This document shows, one piece after another, positions 11,941 to 23,329 of a DNA stretch of 64,000 nt (position 1 is its first letter; each line of letters opens with the position of its first letter). The translations under genes were made by a program, and so were the position numbers. Origin of the DNA: Oncomelania hupensis (Eukaryota; Mollusca; Gastropoda; Littorinimorpha; Pomatiopsidae); contig CM072511.1 in the NCBI GenBank assembly GCA_036898135.1, positions 79,971,262 through 80,035,261 of the forward strand, given 5' to 3'. Below the pieces are notes generated by a model. It saw nothing but the letters and a program-made list of their open reading frames with translations. It was not told where the DNA came from and did no database searches.

Positions 11941-13934
11941 AGCTGTGCACTCAATAGAAAACATTTGCGCATGCTTGCACAAAAACACGTTACGGTAACA
12001 CAGGATCGTCAACCATTTACAAAAACATCCCAAAGCAGTTTATCTTGCAACATATATTATCAGTTTATGTGTCGGCAGGCAGTGTAAACCCTGAAGATGC
12101 AAGGTAAAAACATACTAAACAACGACAGAAATTGTAGAATCCAACGAAGCATGGTAAAACTCGAGAGAAACATGATAAAAACACTGACATAACATGCAGT
12201 GAAAGTGCGAAGAAACGCCACGTTAATGGAATACTCACCGCGGTTCTGCCAAAAAACACAAAATAATGCCAGAATTGCAGTCAATGGCTTTTCAAGGAGG
12301 CCCTCGAATCAAGTCTCTAGCCCTGGAACCGCCCATGTAAATGTGAACTGAGAGAGAATCACCTTGAGAACTATCGTTCTTTCAGTTTTGGTATCAGGTA
12401 TCAGGTGTTTCACATTCAACACATTTTAATATAGCGAATCTGCTCTAAACTTCCGTGTGATATCTATCAAACTTTCAATAATTAAATTCTTTCAAATAAT
12501 TATAGAGCACGCCGCTGATTAACAAAATCACGAATTAAATAACATCTTGGCTGCTTGTTGGCAGAGCAGATCGCCGACTCCCCGTTCTATTGCACGCAGC
12601 TGACGATTTTGTCTGCAAGAATCCACAAACTCTACTTACTATCATATATTTAGGATTCCAAAAGCACGCTCTTTATTTATATAAATCATTAATCAAAATA
12701 TTACACTTTATTTTTTTTCCAAACATCTCTCATTGACACTAAGTCCCAAACTGCAAATGTCATTTTTTTAAATAGCTCAAAGAGTTTACAGATAAGAAAG
12801 CATCATTAACACCCTATGACAACGTCAAACAGTGCATTACACTGCAAAGTTCTATTCTATTTCAAATAAAACCATTTCATTGTCTCAAACTGCAAATGCC
12901 ATGGGTTATATAGCTCAAAGTGTTGTTGTTGTTATTGTTGTTGCTGTTGTTGTTCTTTTTATATGTTACGATGATGTTAAACGACTGTAACAAAATGATA
13001 ATAACTGGCCTTCAGAGAAGATAAGTCTGCAAATAATCCTCATTATCTCCCGCAGTCATTGTCTTCAACTGATCAGTCTTCAAATAGACTCTTACATGAC
13101 GTAAAAGAATACAGATAATACATGGCCTCCTGACAAGACACGCCCTTCAAAATGTCATGCAAGCAAGCAATTCAACTGTTTACTTCAAACACTCTCGTCT
13201 ACTTACAGCCAAACTTCAAATACTTTAGTTTCATCATTTTAAACGCTAATAGGAGCAGTTTCCCGGAAAAGTACGCGCAATTTTTTTTAAACACCCGAAT
13301 CTTCACATGTTCTTTAATGATAAATATCAAACTGAGCTTTAAAAACTGCATACATTAAATTGACCAATCATTTTAGCTTTACTATTTTTAACAAATAGAC
13401 AATCTCTCGTTTAAACCCCTCATCCCCGCCTCTCCCACCCCCCAAAAATGCGTAACGTTAAATTACCTAATAATTGCAAACAGCTGCGCGTTGAGGAAGG
13501 CGGTGTCAGAAGAAAATATGACAAGGTTATGGGGAATTGTGTGCCCCTTGTACAGGCCACGGCAAAAACCTTTGATGTTATATGATGAGTTTAACAGACA
13601 GTTCCTTGATGGTGATTGGTCCAAAGGCGGTGCTAAATTACTTCTGAAAATCTTCCGGCGGTGGAAATGAGAAAATTTGTTTACGACAGGAAAGCTTTCA
13701 TTTTAACGTCAAAAAGCAATGTAAATCGTTAACGCAAAGTTTGAAGTGCGCAATAAAATCCGAAGAAATTTTATGACCAATTATGCAGCGAGGCGGAAGG
13801 AAGCTAATGTTGCGCAATATATCAAACGTAAAATAAACATTTCTCCGCCAAGAAAATTTCCGCTCATAAAACAAGCCAAAGTTTGTTGAAAAAACAAACA
13901 AACAAATTACTTACTTTAATTAGTTTATTAAGAT
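11941..13934. other. Intergenic DNA with one diverged duplication
   Basis: The segment around 12735-12790 (CAAACTGCAAATGTCAT ... ATAGCTCAAAG) recurs at about 12872-12926 as CAAACTGCAAATGCCAT ... ATAGCTCAAAG, suggesting an old ~135-bp tandem duplication. A GTT-rich tract spans 12924-12956. No gene recognised. Confidence 0.5.
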
Positions 13935-14000
13935 TAAGATATTCACTGTTTATAGGGTCCAGCGGACTGCCAAGAGCCGAATCGGGACCACATTAGTTTA
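13935..14000 (+). repeat. Dispersed ~90-bp repeat, copy 2 of 3
   Basis: AGGGTCCAGCGGACTGCC, AAGAGCCGAATCGGGACC match copies at 2229 and 56965; the right part has diverged. Confidence 0.7.
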
Positions 14001-15532
14001 CTAAAAATACTACACTATAGATTGATCATATCGCCTATCACGACAAAATCCACATTCATGAGTTGCAATAAACGAGACTTTCTGTTAATGCGATTGTGTT
14101 CTTCAACATAATATAAAACCGCTGATCAGTTGATTGCCATAAATTGGCTGTTATTAATTAATTGCAGATTTGTATTCAAAGTAGAAAAGCAAGTTCTCTC
14201 AACCTCGAACAAAATGCAGGCTCGCGAAACAACAGATCTGAGAATGAATACGGAGAGCGAAGCCTTAAAAGCACTCGTCCCTATCACAACAACAGATAAA
14301 CTGCCACAGAGCGTCAGTGGCTGTCAAAACTTGTTTTCATACGCAATAAACATTATAAAATGTTTACTCAGAGGACAGTAAAAGCAAACACTGTTACGCA
14401 TGCAGTGAAGAACGCGTACCGTCTAGAAATTATTCCAGTAGAAACAAGTATGTCCAAAAGTGTCTCGGATTCGCCGTTCAAACAGAAACAAAAATAAGCA
14501 TCATCCTTTCTTCTAAATCACTTTGACCTGTTCAATTGTTGAAGCAACGGAATTCCTGCAACCTTTTTATATCTCGCACTTGAAAATAGCTTTAAGAAAG
14601 TGATTTGTACAGCGAATATATTGTGAAAACAGTCTAGATACAGAGAAACCAGTGTAAACAAACATATGATGTCTCTCTATCTTGAAAAAGCTATAGGATC
14701 AAAACAAGACAGAACACGATAACATTGCATAAGAGAAACGAGGCCTAGAGGACATGAAAAGCTTAGTAGTAGCAGATCGCAAATATTCACCAAAACGGAA
14801 AGACTCATCTGCATAAAATGGTGATATTTCTCTCTCTCGACCTCCCTCCCACCTTCGATGGCAAGCTGCAAATCGAAGATGGCGCCCAAACGTTCCGCTA
14901 TGAAATAAGAGTGGTCTCCCGTGGCAATCCCGCTTAAATGTTTCCGCCGCCAGTGGCGCTGTCAACAGCAAAATCACTCGGGTAGCCAATCGAGTAGAAG
15001 CGTTTCTTTCTGCACCGGACTCTCACTCAACCCGATACCCCTGCACGTACCACGTACCAAGCTTCAACAATGTTAGTCAAGCCTTGATCTCTCTCCCCTC
15101 CTAACTTGCCCTTAGCAAAATCGGCGAAGGCTTCAAAGTACTAGCAACAAACAAAAGGTGGTCAAGAGAGTAGAAAGTAATTGAAAGCAGAAACTGAAGA
15201 AAATAATTTGCTCTGCGCCCTGGAAAAAAATCGACTGCAACATTTAACAAATCCGAAAGAGATGCAAGATGTACATACAGTTAAGGATCAAAATAGGATC
15301 AGCATGCACCCAAATGCCTAAAACCTGAAGTGTTTACGACAGATCTGTTAGTCTGTATTACATAATATATTCATCGAACTAGCTTTGCATGTAGTATCTC
15401 TCTTGCAGGCAAAATGGACTGAAGGACAGAAGGATAAAAGGATTCAAGATGTTGTATTGCTACGTGAAAAACACACAAGGAATGCAACTTGGTGAAACTG
15501 CAGCACAATAAAACTGCACTAAAACCACAAGG
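14001..15532. other. Intergenic DNA, no gene recognised
   Basis: Frames of 83-96 codons around 14130-14381 and 14677-14989 show no family motif and no splice pattern I would trust. Confidence 0.45.
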
Positions 15533-16060
15533 GCAAAGCCCATATGACTCACATGCTCCTTATGGAATTCGCAATATCTAACATGAAAATGAGAGTCCAG
15601 AAAAACAAATTGAAACGGTGGCATTAAAATGCAAATACCGACTTTGATTTTTCTATGCTCTTGACGCTGAGATGACCTTGACTTCTGGCTCCAAATATGC
15701 TCATGTACTATTAAATACACTATAGCAAAAAGTTACATTATGTAAAAAAAAACACGGTGACCTTGGCATGACCTTGACATTCAATGATTTTGACCTTGAG
15801 ATGACCTTGACCCTCATGTGACCTCTTATGCATGTCTGATCAAATAATCAAATGCTGTTGCATACTATTGTTAAATAAACAGCCATTCCACTGTACGATG
15901 ACCTATTTTTTATGTTTTTGCAAGGCCTCAAAAGACATTGACCTTTAATAGCAACGCAAAAACGGAACAGGTATGAAAGATCAATATATCTTCTCTAAAT
16001 GCAACAAGTTTGGACTTTGTATCTCTCAAAGTTTAAGGTCAAATTGACGGTCACTTTGTG
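15533..16060 (+). repeat. TGACCTTGA-rich dispersed repeat, left part
   Basis: Aligns with 49488 onward: AAGCCCATATGACTCA, CTCGCAATAT, GGTGGCATTAAAATGC, CTCATGTACT and successive TGACCTTGA words. The copy resumes at about 16369, 16586 and 17817 after insertions. With insertions removed it is about 1.0 kb, like the intact copy. No protein is encoded. Confidence 0.88.
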
Positions 16061-16368
16061 CGAGCGTTGTTGCCGAGTGGTCTAAGGCGGGACTAACTTG
16101 CCTTGTTCACAATCCAGAAACCAATGACGCCTGACATGTGTGGGATCAATCCAGCATCTGGGCGTTTTTTTTTGCTCTGGCAACTTCTCGGGTGTTTTCT
16201 CCGGGTATTCCGGTTTGCTATACCAAGCAAAATTTTAAAACGCGACTAATAATAGGTAGATTGGGTTTGGGCGCGCCACAGACTGCGACTATGCCTTCCC
16301 CAGAGTTTGCCCAGAATTTCCCGATACAAAACTGACAATAAAGTGTCAAAAAATAAATAAATAATTAA
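16061..16368 (+). mobile_element. SINE with Leu/Ser-type tRNA-like head
   Basis: Head contains GTTGCCGAGTGGTCTAAGGCG, an A box like those of class II tRNAs, and a weakened B box GGGATCAATCC about 60 bases on. The 3' end is AATAAAGTGTCAAAAAATAAATAAATAATT. The intact repeat copy at 49488 reads straight through this position (GGTCACTTCAAAGTACC), so the insertion is supported by an empty site. Confidence 0.7.
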
Positions 16369-16387
16369 AATTCAAAGTACCTATATT

Positions 16388-16580
16388 AAAAAATAAAGAA
16401 AGAAAGAGATTTGTCTTATAAAGCGCACTTACAAGCTCAGAGAGCTTCTCAAGGCGCTGGCCCGTAATATCCAGCAATCACAAAATAGTTTGCTGAAGTC
16501 AGGATTCGAACCCACGTCGCCCAAGACGCACTCACCCAAGTCGTGCGCTCTGACCACTGAGCTATCCCTGCCGCCGAATT
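16388..16580 (-). mobile_element. tRNA-derived SINE, family B
   Basis: On the minus strand: GGGATAGCTCAGTGGTCAG (A box), GTGGGTTCGAATCC (B box; plus-strand 16502-16512), then a short body and the 3' end GCGCCTTGAGAAGCTC ... AGTGCGCTTTATAAGAC with a TTTCTTTC-type tail. The head is different from family A but the 3' end belongs to the same GCGC(T)TATA tail group. Inserted in the dispersed repeat. Confidence 0.82.
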
Positions 16581-16585
16581 AACCG

Positions 16586-16860
16586 AATGTAAACTGCTCC
16601 AATGGCCTTGACATTGGAGTGAAGTTGATCAAATGTGCATAGGATGTCTCATTGATATCTATCATGCATCAAAGCAATATTATTAACCTAAAAAATATGA
16701 AATTTTGTGAAAACGTTTAATTTTATTACTAACATTTGATGATCCGGTGACCTGAACAGTGAAATAAAGTAATTCAATCACAGATCGTTTATGAGGTCTC
16801 ATCTGTATACGTCATCTGACCAAGTTGGTTGTGATAGTTGAAATAGGTTTTGAGCACAAT
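16586..16860 (+). repeat. TGACCTTGA-rich dispersed repeat, middle part
   Basis: Aligns with about 50040-50310: CTCATTGAT, CATGCATCAAAG, AACATTTGATGA, TTTATGAGGTCT, GGTTGTGATAGTTGAAATAGG. Ends where the 956-bp inverted-repeat element begins. Confidence 0.82.
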
Positions 16861-17816
16861 TATATCAACTAACAAGTTAGTATCTCGTATTGCCCCCAGT
16901 CGACGTGCGGTGGTCCCGTTGCCCTTGGTTTTAGCCACAAGCTATCCCAAACCTAAAAATAGAATAGAGAATTCTGGGAAATCTGTTCAAGGGAAGTAAC
17001 TGATAACTAGCTACGGTTGAAGTCATCGTCGCCATTTCTCGCGAAGATGTGCTGGCTGAAATTAAACGAAAGTTGGGATAGGAAATGCATATTTCTGGTA
17101 GTGAACAAAGGCTTTGCTCAATTATCGAAGGAGAACACGATGGATTTATAGAAACATGCACACATGTATGTGAGCTCAGTGCAGGCGATCGTGAGTCGCT
17201 TCGATGTGATGGTTCATTTATCACTTGCATCACACTGTATAATGCACATGCAAGTTCTGTCAAAGATATGATGATTTGAGCATATGTTCGATTTCGTACC
17301 GATTGGAAGGTGGGGTGGAAAAATTCAATCATGGTGATGATCAATCCTATTTTGCAATGGTGGTTAGGCCTACTTTATTGACTGTATGGTCACGGGTACT
17401 TACCTTTTGTATTTTGTGTGCTTTTTGTTCTGTCGGCCTTGAGTGTTTGCGTCGCCTTGGCTCGTTGTACTTTGTTGTGGTCTCGCTCTCTTTTGATTTG
17501 TGAAAGCAAATTCAAATTACATTGTTTTCCAGCAGCATGCGAGGTCAAATTAGACGAATTCAGATCTAACCAATCTTCTTGTGACGCTATTTTGCGTGTG
17601 TCTCGTGTGCCATGCACTAATCGCGAAGAGTCCTGCCGACGTCATTTCAGAAAATGATTTCCCTACCCATAATTCCCCTGGGTTTTGAAGTTTCTAAAAA
17701 ATTATTTTAGGCCGACGACGCTCTATGGAGCACAAAGCATGTAAAGGGAAGCAACCGGTTGTACGCGCACGTCGACAGAGACATAGAAGGGAGATACTAA
17801 CTTGTTAGTTGATATA
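16861..17816. mobile_element. 956-bp element with 26-bp terminal inverted repeats
   Basis: The first and last 26 bases are perfect inverted repeats (start TATATCAACTAACAAGTTAG, continuing TATCTC). Beyond this, CGACGTGCG and GAATT(C/A)(T)GGG words also recur in inverted order, so diverged terminal repeats may be longer. It interrupts the dispersed repeat, and the right flank resumes that repeat (AGTTTTGCACAGACAGAC). Frames inside (longest 137 codons, minus strand) resemble no transposase. I call it a non-autonomous DNA transposon of unknown superfamily; no clean target duplication is visible. Confidence 0.75.
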
Positions 17817-18025
17817 CTTGTGGTTTTGAGTACTTAGCCACTTAAAGTTTTGCACAGACAGACGACAAACAGGGGACTGCGGACAACAAGACGGACGGAC
17901 GGACAGTTATTTTCAATGTCATTTTTGGACTATGGGGAAGTGGGGGGACGGGGATGAGTACATTGACTCACATTGCTATGCATCCCAGTCAAAAATTGAT
18001 GGACAATTTGAACGAAATGCGGCTG
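17817..18025 (+). repeat. TGACCTTGA-rich dispersed repeat, right part
   Basis: AGTTTTGCACAGACAGACG, the GGACGGACGGAC run and GACTCACATTGCTATGCAT match 50330-50530. Confidence 0.85.
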
Positions 18026-18128
18026 AAGCATTTCAAGGGACATGTCAATACAAGAACTATAAACTACAACTGCGCTTTAAGCCTGATTGATGATTTGGGG
18101 AACAGTGCGCATATAGTATCAAGTATCC

Positions 18129-18274
<146 letters not shown>

Positions 18275-18319
18275 GCTTACTCAGATATTACTTGATAGCG
18301 GATTTATTTTGAATCATTG

Positions 18320-18565
18320 TTATAAAGGGCTTTTCTAACTCAATGGTTGCTCAAGGGGCTGGCCGATACAGGATCAAATTCAAGCCGCCCGCGACGCCCA
18401 CTTGCAATCTTTGGGCGCATGGTCTGACGCCCAGACAACTGATCACAATTTTGGGCGACCAGGTATGGGGGAGAAAGAGACCTAGTTCTTGCTGAGTGTA
18501 AATGTAAAGCCGGCACTCACCTATCTAGGACCTGAGCGTCAGGATCTTTAAATTTAGTGCGATGT
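18320..18565 (-). mobile_element. SINE family A, 5'-truncated copy
   Basis: GGCCGATACAGGATC, GGGCGCATGGTCTGACGCCC and GAGCGTCAGGATCTTTAAA match the full copies in minus orientation; a decayed tail TTATAAAGGGC lies left, 47 bases from the (ATT)n array. The tRNA head is absent. Confidence 0.8.
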
Positions 18566-20609
18566 TGCGTTGTTGCAAAGGAAATTAACGGCTCTATAAT
18601 TTATGGGAAGCGTTAGGGTCTTACGCTGTCTCTATAAAAGCTAATTAACAAATATTGAGAAGGGTTTCAAAAAACCAAAAACCAAAAAAAAAACGTACAG
18701 CAACAAGTCCTATAAGAAGGCAACATCGAGACAGACTTGGGCTGAAAAGACATTGGATCACCATAGTATTTGCAAGTAAATTGAATTAGTGCCAGAGCGA
18801 TGCTAGAAAGGATTCGCCAGTGCTGATTAGAAAGGCTTATCTCCAAGGTGTTTTTTGTGTTAAATTCAGACCCCTATCCTCAACAAGGCAATCTATTGAA
18901 TTCCATTGTGTTGTACACAAACTCCTTTTACCATAAAGCCCTGCGGTACATTAAATCAAGACGTATCACAATGCAAAGGAAAACGAAATTTGTTAAAAGT
19001 TAATTGTTTCATCCAAAACTACACCAGTCCTCTACAGACTACTTTTTACATGGGATTCTACATGGAACACCTTTTTTGTATTTCCAGATTTACCAGGAAT
19101 TACTTTGATATGTTGCCTGGAAATACATTTGAATGATGTAGTCTTTCGTGTCTTTTGTTAGGCTGTTACTACTAAAAGTATTGTGCTGCATTGAATGAAG
19201 ACAATCAGAATGCAAAGGACAAACGATTCAATTCAATTTAATTATTTGTTTTAAACTCTGTTCACAATATACATTATTTTAGGCCACACAGTCATTCCAA
19301 CGCATAGACATAACAAAAATAATTTTAATTAAAGTTTAACTATAACATAGAAAGTTTACAAAGTGCAAACGAAGGTTGTTTTTTTTTAGTTTTGTGTTGC
19401 GTACAGAAGTTTTACAGGGCTCAGGATGCAATGAAGAGTAAAGAAGCAATCAATCGTTCCCCTTGTTTACAAAATAGTAGACAACTGGATGATCAGTTTG
19501 TGTGTGCGTGTGTGTGTGCGTGTGTGTGTGCAAGAGAGAGTGAGAGACAGACAGAGATACAGACAGAGAGAGACACACACACACACACAGACAGAGAGAG
19601 ACAGAAAGACAGGAAGTTGTGGAAGAGAAACAGACAGACAGAGTTAATAAACGCACAAGCGGCGGAGAGCAGTCCGAATTAGAAACAGGCATGGAAGTAA
19701 CTCAGCAGCAAGAAAAAAAGAGAAAATGCCTAAGGCAAAGAGAGAAAAAAAACCTTGACAAACAAAAATTACGGAAATAAAGAAATTTCACTCCAAAAAA
19801 AAAACTGATCAAAAGGACAAACAGGGAAATAAGAAACAGAACAGAATTACAGAAGAAAGCTGAGTAAAAATCCAGCTGGTAAAATGCCAGAGCTGTTAGA
19901 CAGACAGGTTACAAAATTAGTTGATCTATTGCCAGTGATGACAATGGTCGTCACATGCTACAAGAAATATGCACCTCAGCAAACCAACACGTTGATAAGC
20001 CCCGACACAAATCACATCTTTGAAATGAATGATGGTATCACGAGACTACAGCTCAGATCGCTTGAACTAATGCCCACATTTCTAACTTGAAACTCCGCTA
20101 CTAGCCTAACCATGGGAGATTTTAGGAAAGAAACCCATATCCACGGTGCACAACAACCCTAGCATTTTACAGCAAACAAGAATGATTGACACAAACCAAC
20201 ATCCTTGAAATGAATGAGGAAGATAGCGAGACTCCAGTTTCGCAGCTCTTGAACTTTAATCTAGTTCTTTAGCTTGAAAGATACCGATCTTACAGAAATA
20301 AAACGGGAAATATTATTATTAGAGCTTGCCAAGCAGTTCAAGGTTCTTGGCCACCGAAATCCAGACTGCATGCATAACATAATTGACTAAACTGGTCCAT
20401 CCTGCCTGATTTCGAGGACAATATAGTTCAACATGAATGTGTTTTAAATAAAATATAGTTCAACATGAATGTGTTTTAAATAAAATTATATAATAGCATA
20501 TGCACACAGCATAACAAGCTTGCCATAAATATGTGCAAAACCAATTTAGACATTTTTCGCTTCTTAAAAGAAATCAACTATTATAATGTAATTATCTCAC
20601 TAACAATGC
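18566..20609. other. Intergenic DNA with GT/GA microsatellite
   Basis: A GTGTGCGT/GAGACAGACA tract lies at about 19496-19630. At 20421-20485 a 35-bp unit containing TATAGTTCAACATGAATGTG is directly duplicated. No gene recognised. Confidence 0.55.
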
Positions 20610-20614
20610 GTTTT

Positions 20615-20945
20615 CAGGGCCGGACCTGCCCTTTTTTGAAAAAAAAAATGTGTGGGAAAAATATTAAAAAAAAAAAACTCACACACACACACACTTTTTT
20701 AAAGGTAATTTCTCCCCAAAATCGGTGGCAAACTATAGCACCAAAACTTTGCATATTTACATGCTCAGATTGCACCAGATTGCACCATTCTTTCTCCCTT
20801 TTCAAAAAACTTTCCGGGGGAGCATGCCCCCGGACCCCCCTAGCAAACTACGCGCTTCGCGCCGTCGGCTCGCCGCTTCGCGCCTTCACTACTACCCTAA
20901 AATAAATTTGGGCCCCTACCCCTGAAAAACTTAGGTCCGGCCCTG
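20615..20945. mobile_element. 331-bp MITE with perfect termini and target duplication
   Basis: Perfect 13-bp terminal inverted repeats CAGGGCCGGACCT / AGGTCCGGCCCTG, flanked on both sides by GTTTT (20610-20614 and 20946-20950). The interior has an A-run, GGGGGAGCATGCCCCCGGAC and two GCTTCGCGCC words. The CAGGG start resembles hAT termini, but hAT makes 8-bp duplications, so the superfamily is open. Frames crossing it are not genes. Confidence 0.88.
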
Positions 20946-20950
20946 GTTTT

Positions 20951-22216
20951 ATACGCTTAAAAATGACTGCGTGCAACTTAACAGTGTTTGTGCAATAAGA
21001 AAAACAAAGTAAAAATTAGCCAAAAACGTAAAATGGAGTTTCAGTGCTAGTGCTAATTCATAAACTGCCATGAACTTTCAGCTACGGAACTTCGTCTTCT
21101 TGTGTTCTTTTGTGCATGTCAATGAACTCAGCGCTGAAGTCGATACGAAAAAGGCAGGAATTGTTCAAGCATGCCTTACCTCATCAGAATTTTGGCTTTG
21201 CACACGAGATGATTCCGAGTTCCGTCATAATATTATCGCAGTTCAATCAGAACTCCCTATTTCCCCTGCATGCATGTTTTATTACGACAAATGGCCAGTG
21301 CCAAAGGAAGAGTGGTGTCTCATGTAGTTTACTCGTCTTTCTTGTTCCTTAGCTTTAGAGTAGATAATGCATTTAGCATACATTTTAGTTCTCGTCATAA
21401 ATAAACAGCGTTAAAGTTACCAGCAAATCATTTCCTCATCTAGGCTAGTCATACATACACTACGTGAAATCACGTTGAGCGCAGAACAAGAGAACGTTGC
21501 ATCAATTATGTAGTAGGTCCAAAGATAGAACACACATTCCTGAGTACCGTAATTCCACATGTTTTTATAGTAAATAAACCATTAAGCTTATGGTCCGATT
21601 CAAGAAATCCAATACAATAACATGGCTTTTAATGGCCTGGAGTTAAAAAAAAGAGGAAATTGGCCGGGGTCCAGTGGCCGCTTAGGCGCTGGTAGAGAGT
21701 GCAGGGGAATGCTCCCCCACCCTCTACTCCCTCACCGGCGAATACGAATTGTTGCATTTTAATCGTGCAGTTTTGATGACCAAAAACATAAATAGTGAAG
21801 GAAAGACTTGCTTACACACAGCTGAACTCTTGAAGTAGTCTTCATCGATACATAGCTTACAGTTATTATTCGCCAACAAAGTCCAACTACAAATATAAGT
21901 TTAAACACACACTGGTGCTCAGCTGACAGCACCTATAAACCAACAAAGTCCAAAATTAGCACACACAAAATATTTTTTAACTCATACATTCTGATGCACA
22001 ACCCAAATCTTGAAACAGTGTTTTCACTAGCAATGGTTTAGTTTGTATGTTTGAAGAATTTTGAGAGATTGGTTTGTTTGTGACTGCAGTTTCTTTAGAC
22101 AGGTTTTTGAGGTGCTATAGGGTTAAAAAAATGACGGTTTAAGGTAACATTGGCGCACACACACAAAAAAAAGGGGGGGGGGGGGTCGGTGGGAAGGCTT
22201 TCTTTCTAAACCTTTT
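20951..22216. other. Intergenic DNA, no gene recognised
   Basis: An 85-codon frame at 21070-21327 has no recognisable domain. A GC-rich patch at 21653-21735 with GGGGAATGCTCCCCC is reminiscent of the MITE interior at 20815 but too diverged to assign. An A-then-G homopolymer lies at about 22164-22185. Confidence 0.45.
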
Positions 22217-22546
22217 TCACTCATGATGTTTCACAGAGCTCATTTCCTGGCTTTTTCTTTTTTTTTCCAGACGACCCCAAAAAAGGCTTAGGGTCGGCCG
22301 GGCTACCGTAAACAGACTTTTTTTTTCCTTACCAACATTGACTGAATGCTGGGTGCAGTACACTGGTTTCCCAGATTGTGCATCAGCAACATTGGCTGAA
22401 GGTTGAGTGATGCACACTTGCCTCACAGTTGCACGCGACTGCTTAGCATTTTGTAGCCTCAGACAACAAATTCTCCATTGATCGTATTTTATTTCCGACT
22501 GGCACACTGTACAAAAGGCTGTTCCATTTTTTGAGATCTTCCTCAA
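22217..22546 (-). pseudogene. Possible broken zinc-finger fragment
   Basis: A 109-codon frame contains NGTAFCTVCQSEIKYD, which looks like the first half (C-x2-C) of BED/TTF-type zinc fingers found in hAT-related proteins. The following region, where His ligands are expected, reads CCLRLQNAKQSRATV and lacks them. A later segment SVNVGKEKK partly echoes SANVADAQS. I can name no gene; it may be a transposon fragment or chance. Confidence 0.25.
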
Positions 22547-22677
22547 ATGTTTATCCTAGTCGATCATCACCCACCTCTTTATCCATCCCTTCCCACCTCC
22601 ATGCGTTTTCCACGCCTTTTTCATCAACTGCCTCGCCACACTGAACAATGTGTCGCATCCATTTTACCTGCTACGAT

Positions 22678-22781
22678 CATAGGCTCTGAAGTCTCTTCTT
22701 TCGTCTTTGTAAACTCGTAGGCCTCCTACATATATACTATGTAATTGAGGCCTACGAAAGAGACGAGAATTCAAAGCCTGT
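22678..22781. mobile_element. Short palindromic MITE, empty copy
   Basis: Inverted ends: left AGGCTCTGAAGTCTC, right complement AGGCTTTGAATTCTC, both leading inward to CGTAGGCCTC. Flanks CTACGAT and CTATGAG are similar but not identical. The same element at 57951 carries a solo LTR at the central CCTCCTACAT, so this copy shows the uninterrupted state. Confidence 0.75.
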
Positions 22782-23156
22782 GCTATGAGTCGGACACGCG
22801 CATGCGCAGTTCCGTGTTTCCGTTTGACTTGAGGACACGCATAAAACACTTCCTCATTGGAGGAAAATCGTTGTCAAACTTTTTTGTTCCTCGGAAAACC
22901 ATATTGTTTTCGCAGGAAATATTTTTTACAATAGCGTAAATCCGCTGAACCGTGGAAAAATATAAAGCCTGCATTTACGAAGTTGCGGGAATAATAAGAA
23001 AGTAAGAGAAACGTAAGGCGACACTGATCCATGGGAATGTGAAAACTGGTTGTGGGTGGGGGTGGAGAAGAAGTGATTTGGGAGGAGAGAGAGGAATGGT
23101 GTTTGCCTGAATCAATCAAGCTAAACATGGTCGTTTGGCATGGACATGGCATGAGA

Positions 23157-23157
23157 A

Positions 23158-23248
<91 letters not shown>

Positions 23249-23250
23249 GA
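23157..23250. repeat. GA then CAGA microsatellite
   Basis: (GA)n followed by (CAGA)n. Arg/Glu frames and Ser/Leu frames over it are artefacts. Confidence 0.97.
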
Positions 23251-23329
23251 AAAAGAGAGCAAAGAGGAAGATAATGTTTCGCACGTGTATCATAGAGCTG
23301 TAGAAGACGGAAGCAGATAAAGAACCCAC

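Noticed and set aside
16490..16580. Functional tRNA gene on the minus strand
   Set aside because: A and B boxes are good, but the sequence continues into a SINE body and tail and interrupts another repeat. The same reasoning applies to 7342-7405 and 43030-43100.
16931..17344. 137-codon frame as a transposase of the inverted-repeat element
   Set aside because: No catalytic motif or similarity recognised, and it lies entirely in a low-information region of the element.
21653..21735. Second copy of the 331-bp MITE
   Set aside because: Only a GC-rich patch with a GGGG...CCCC palindrome is similar; the termini are absent.
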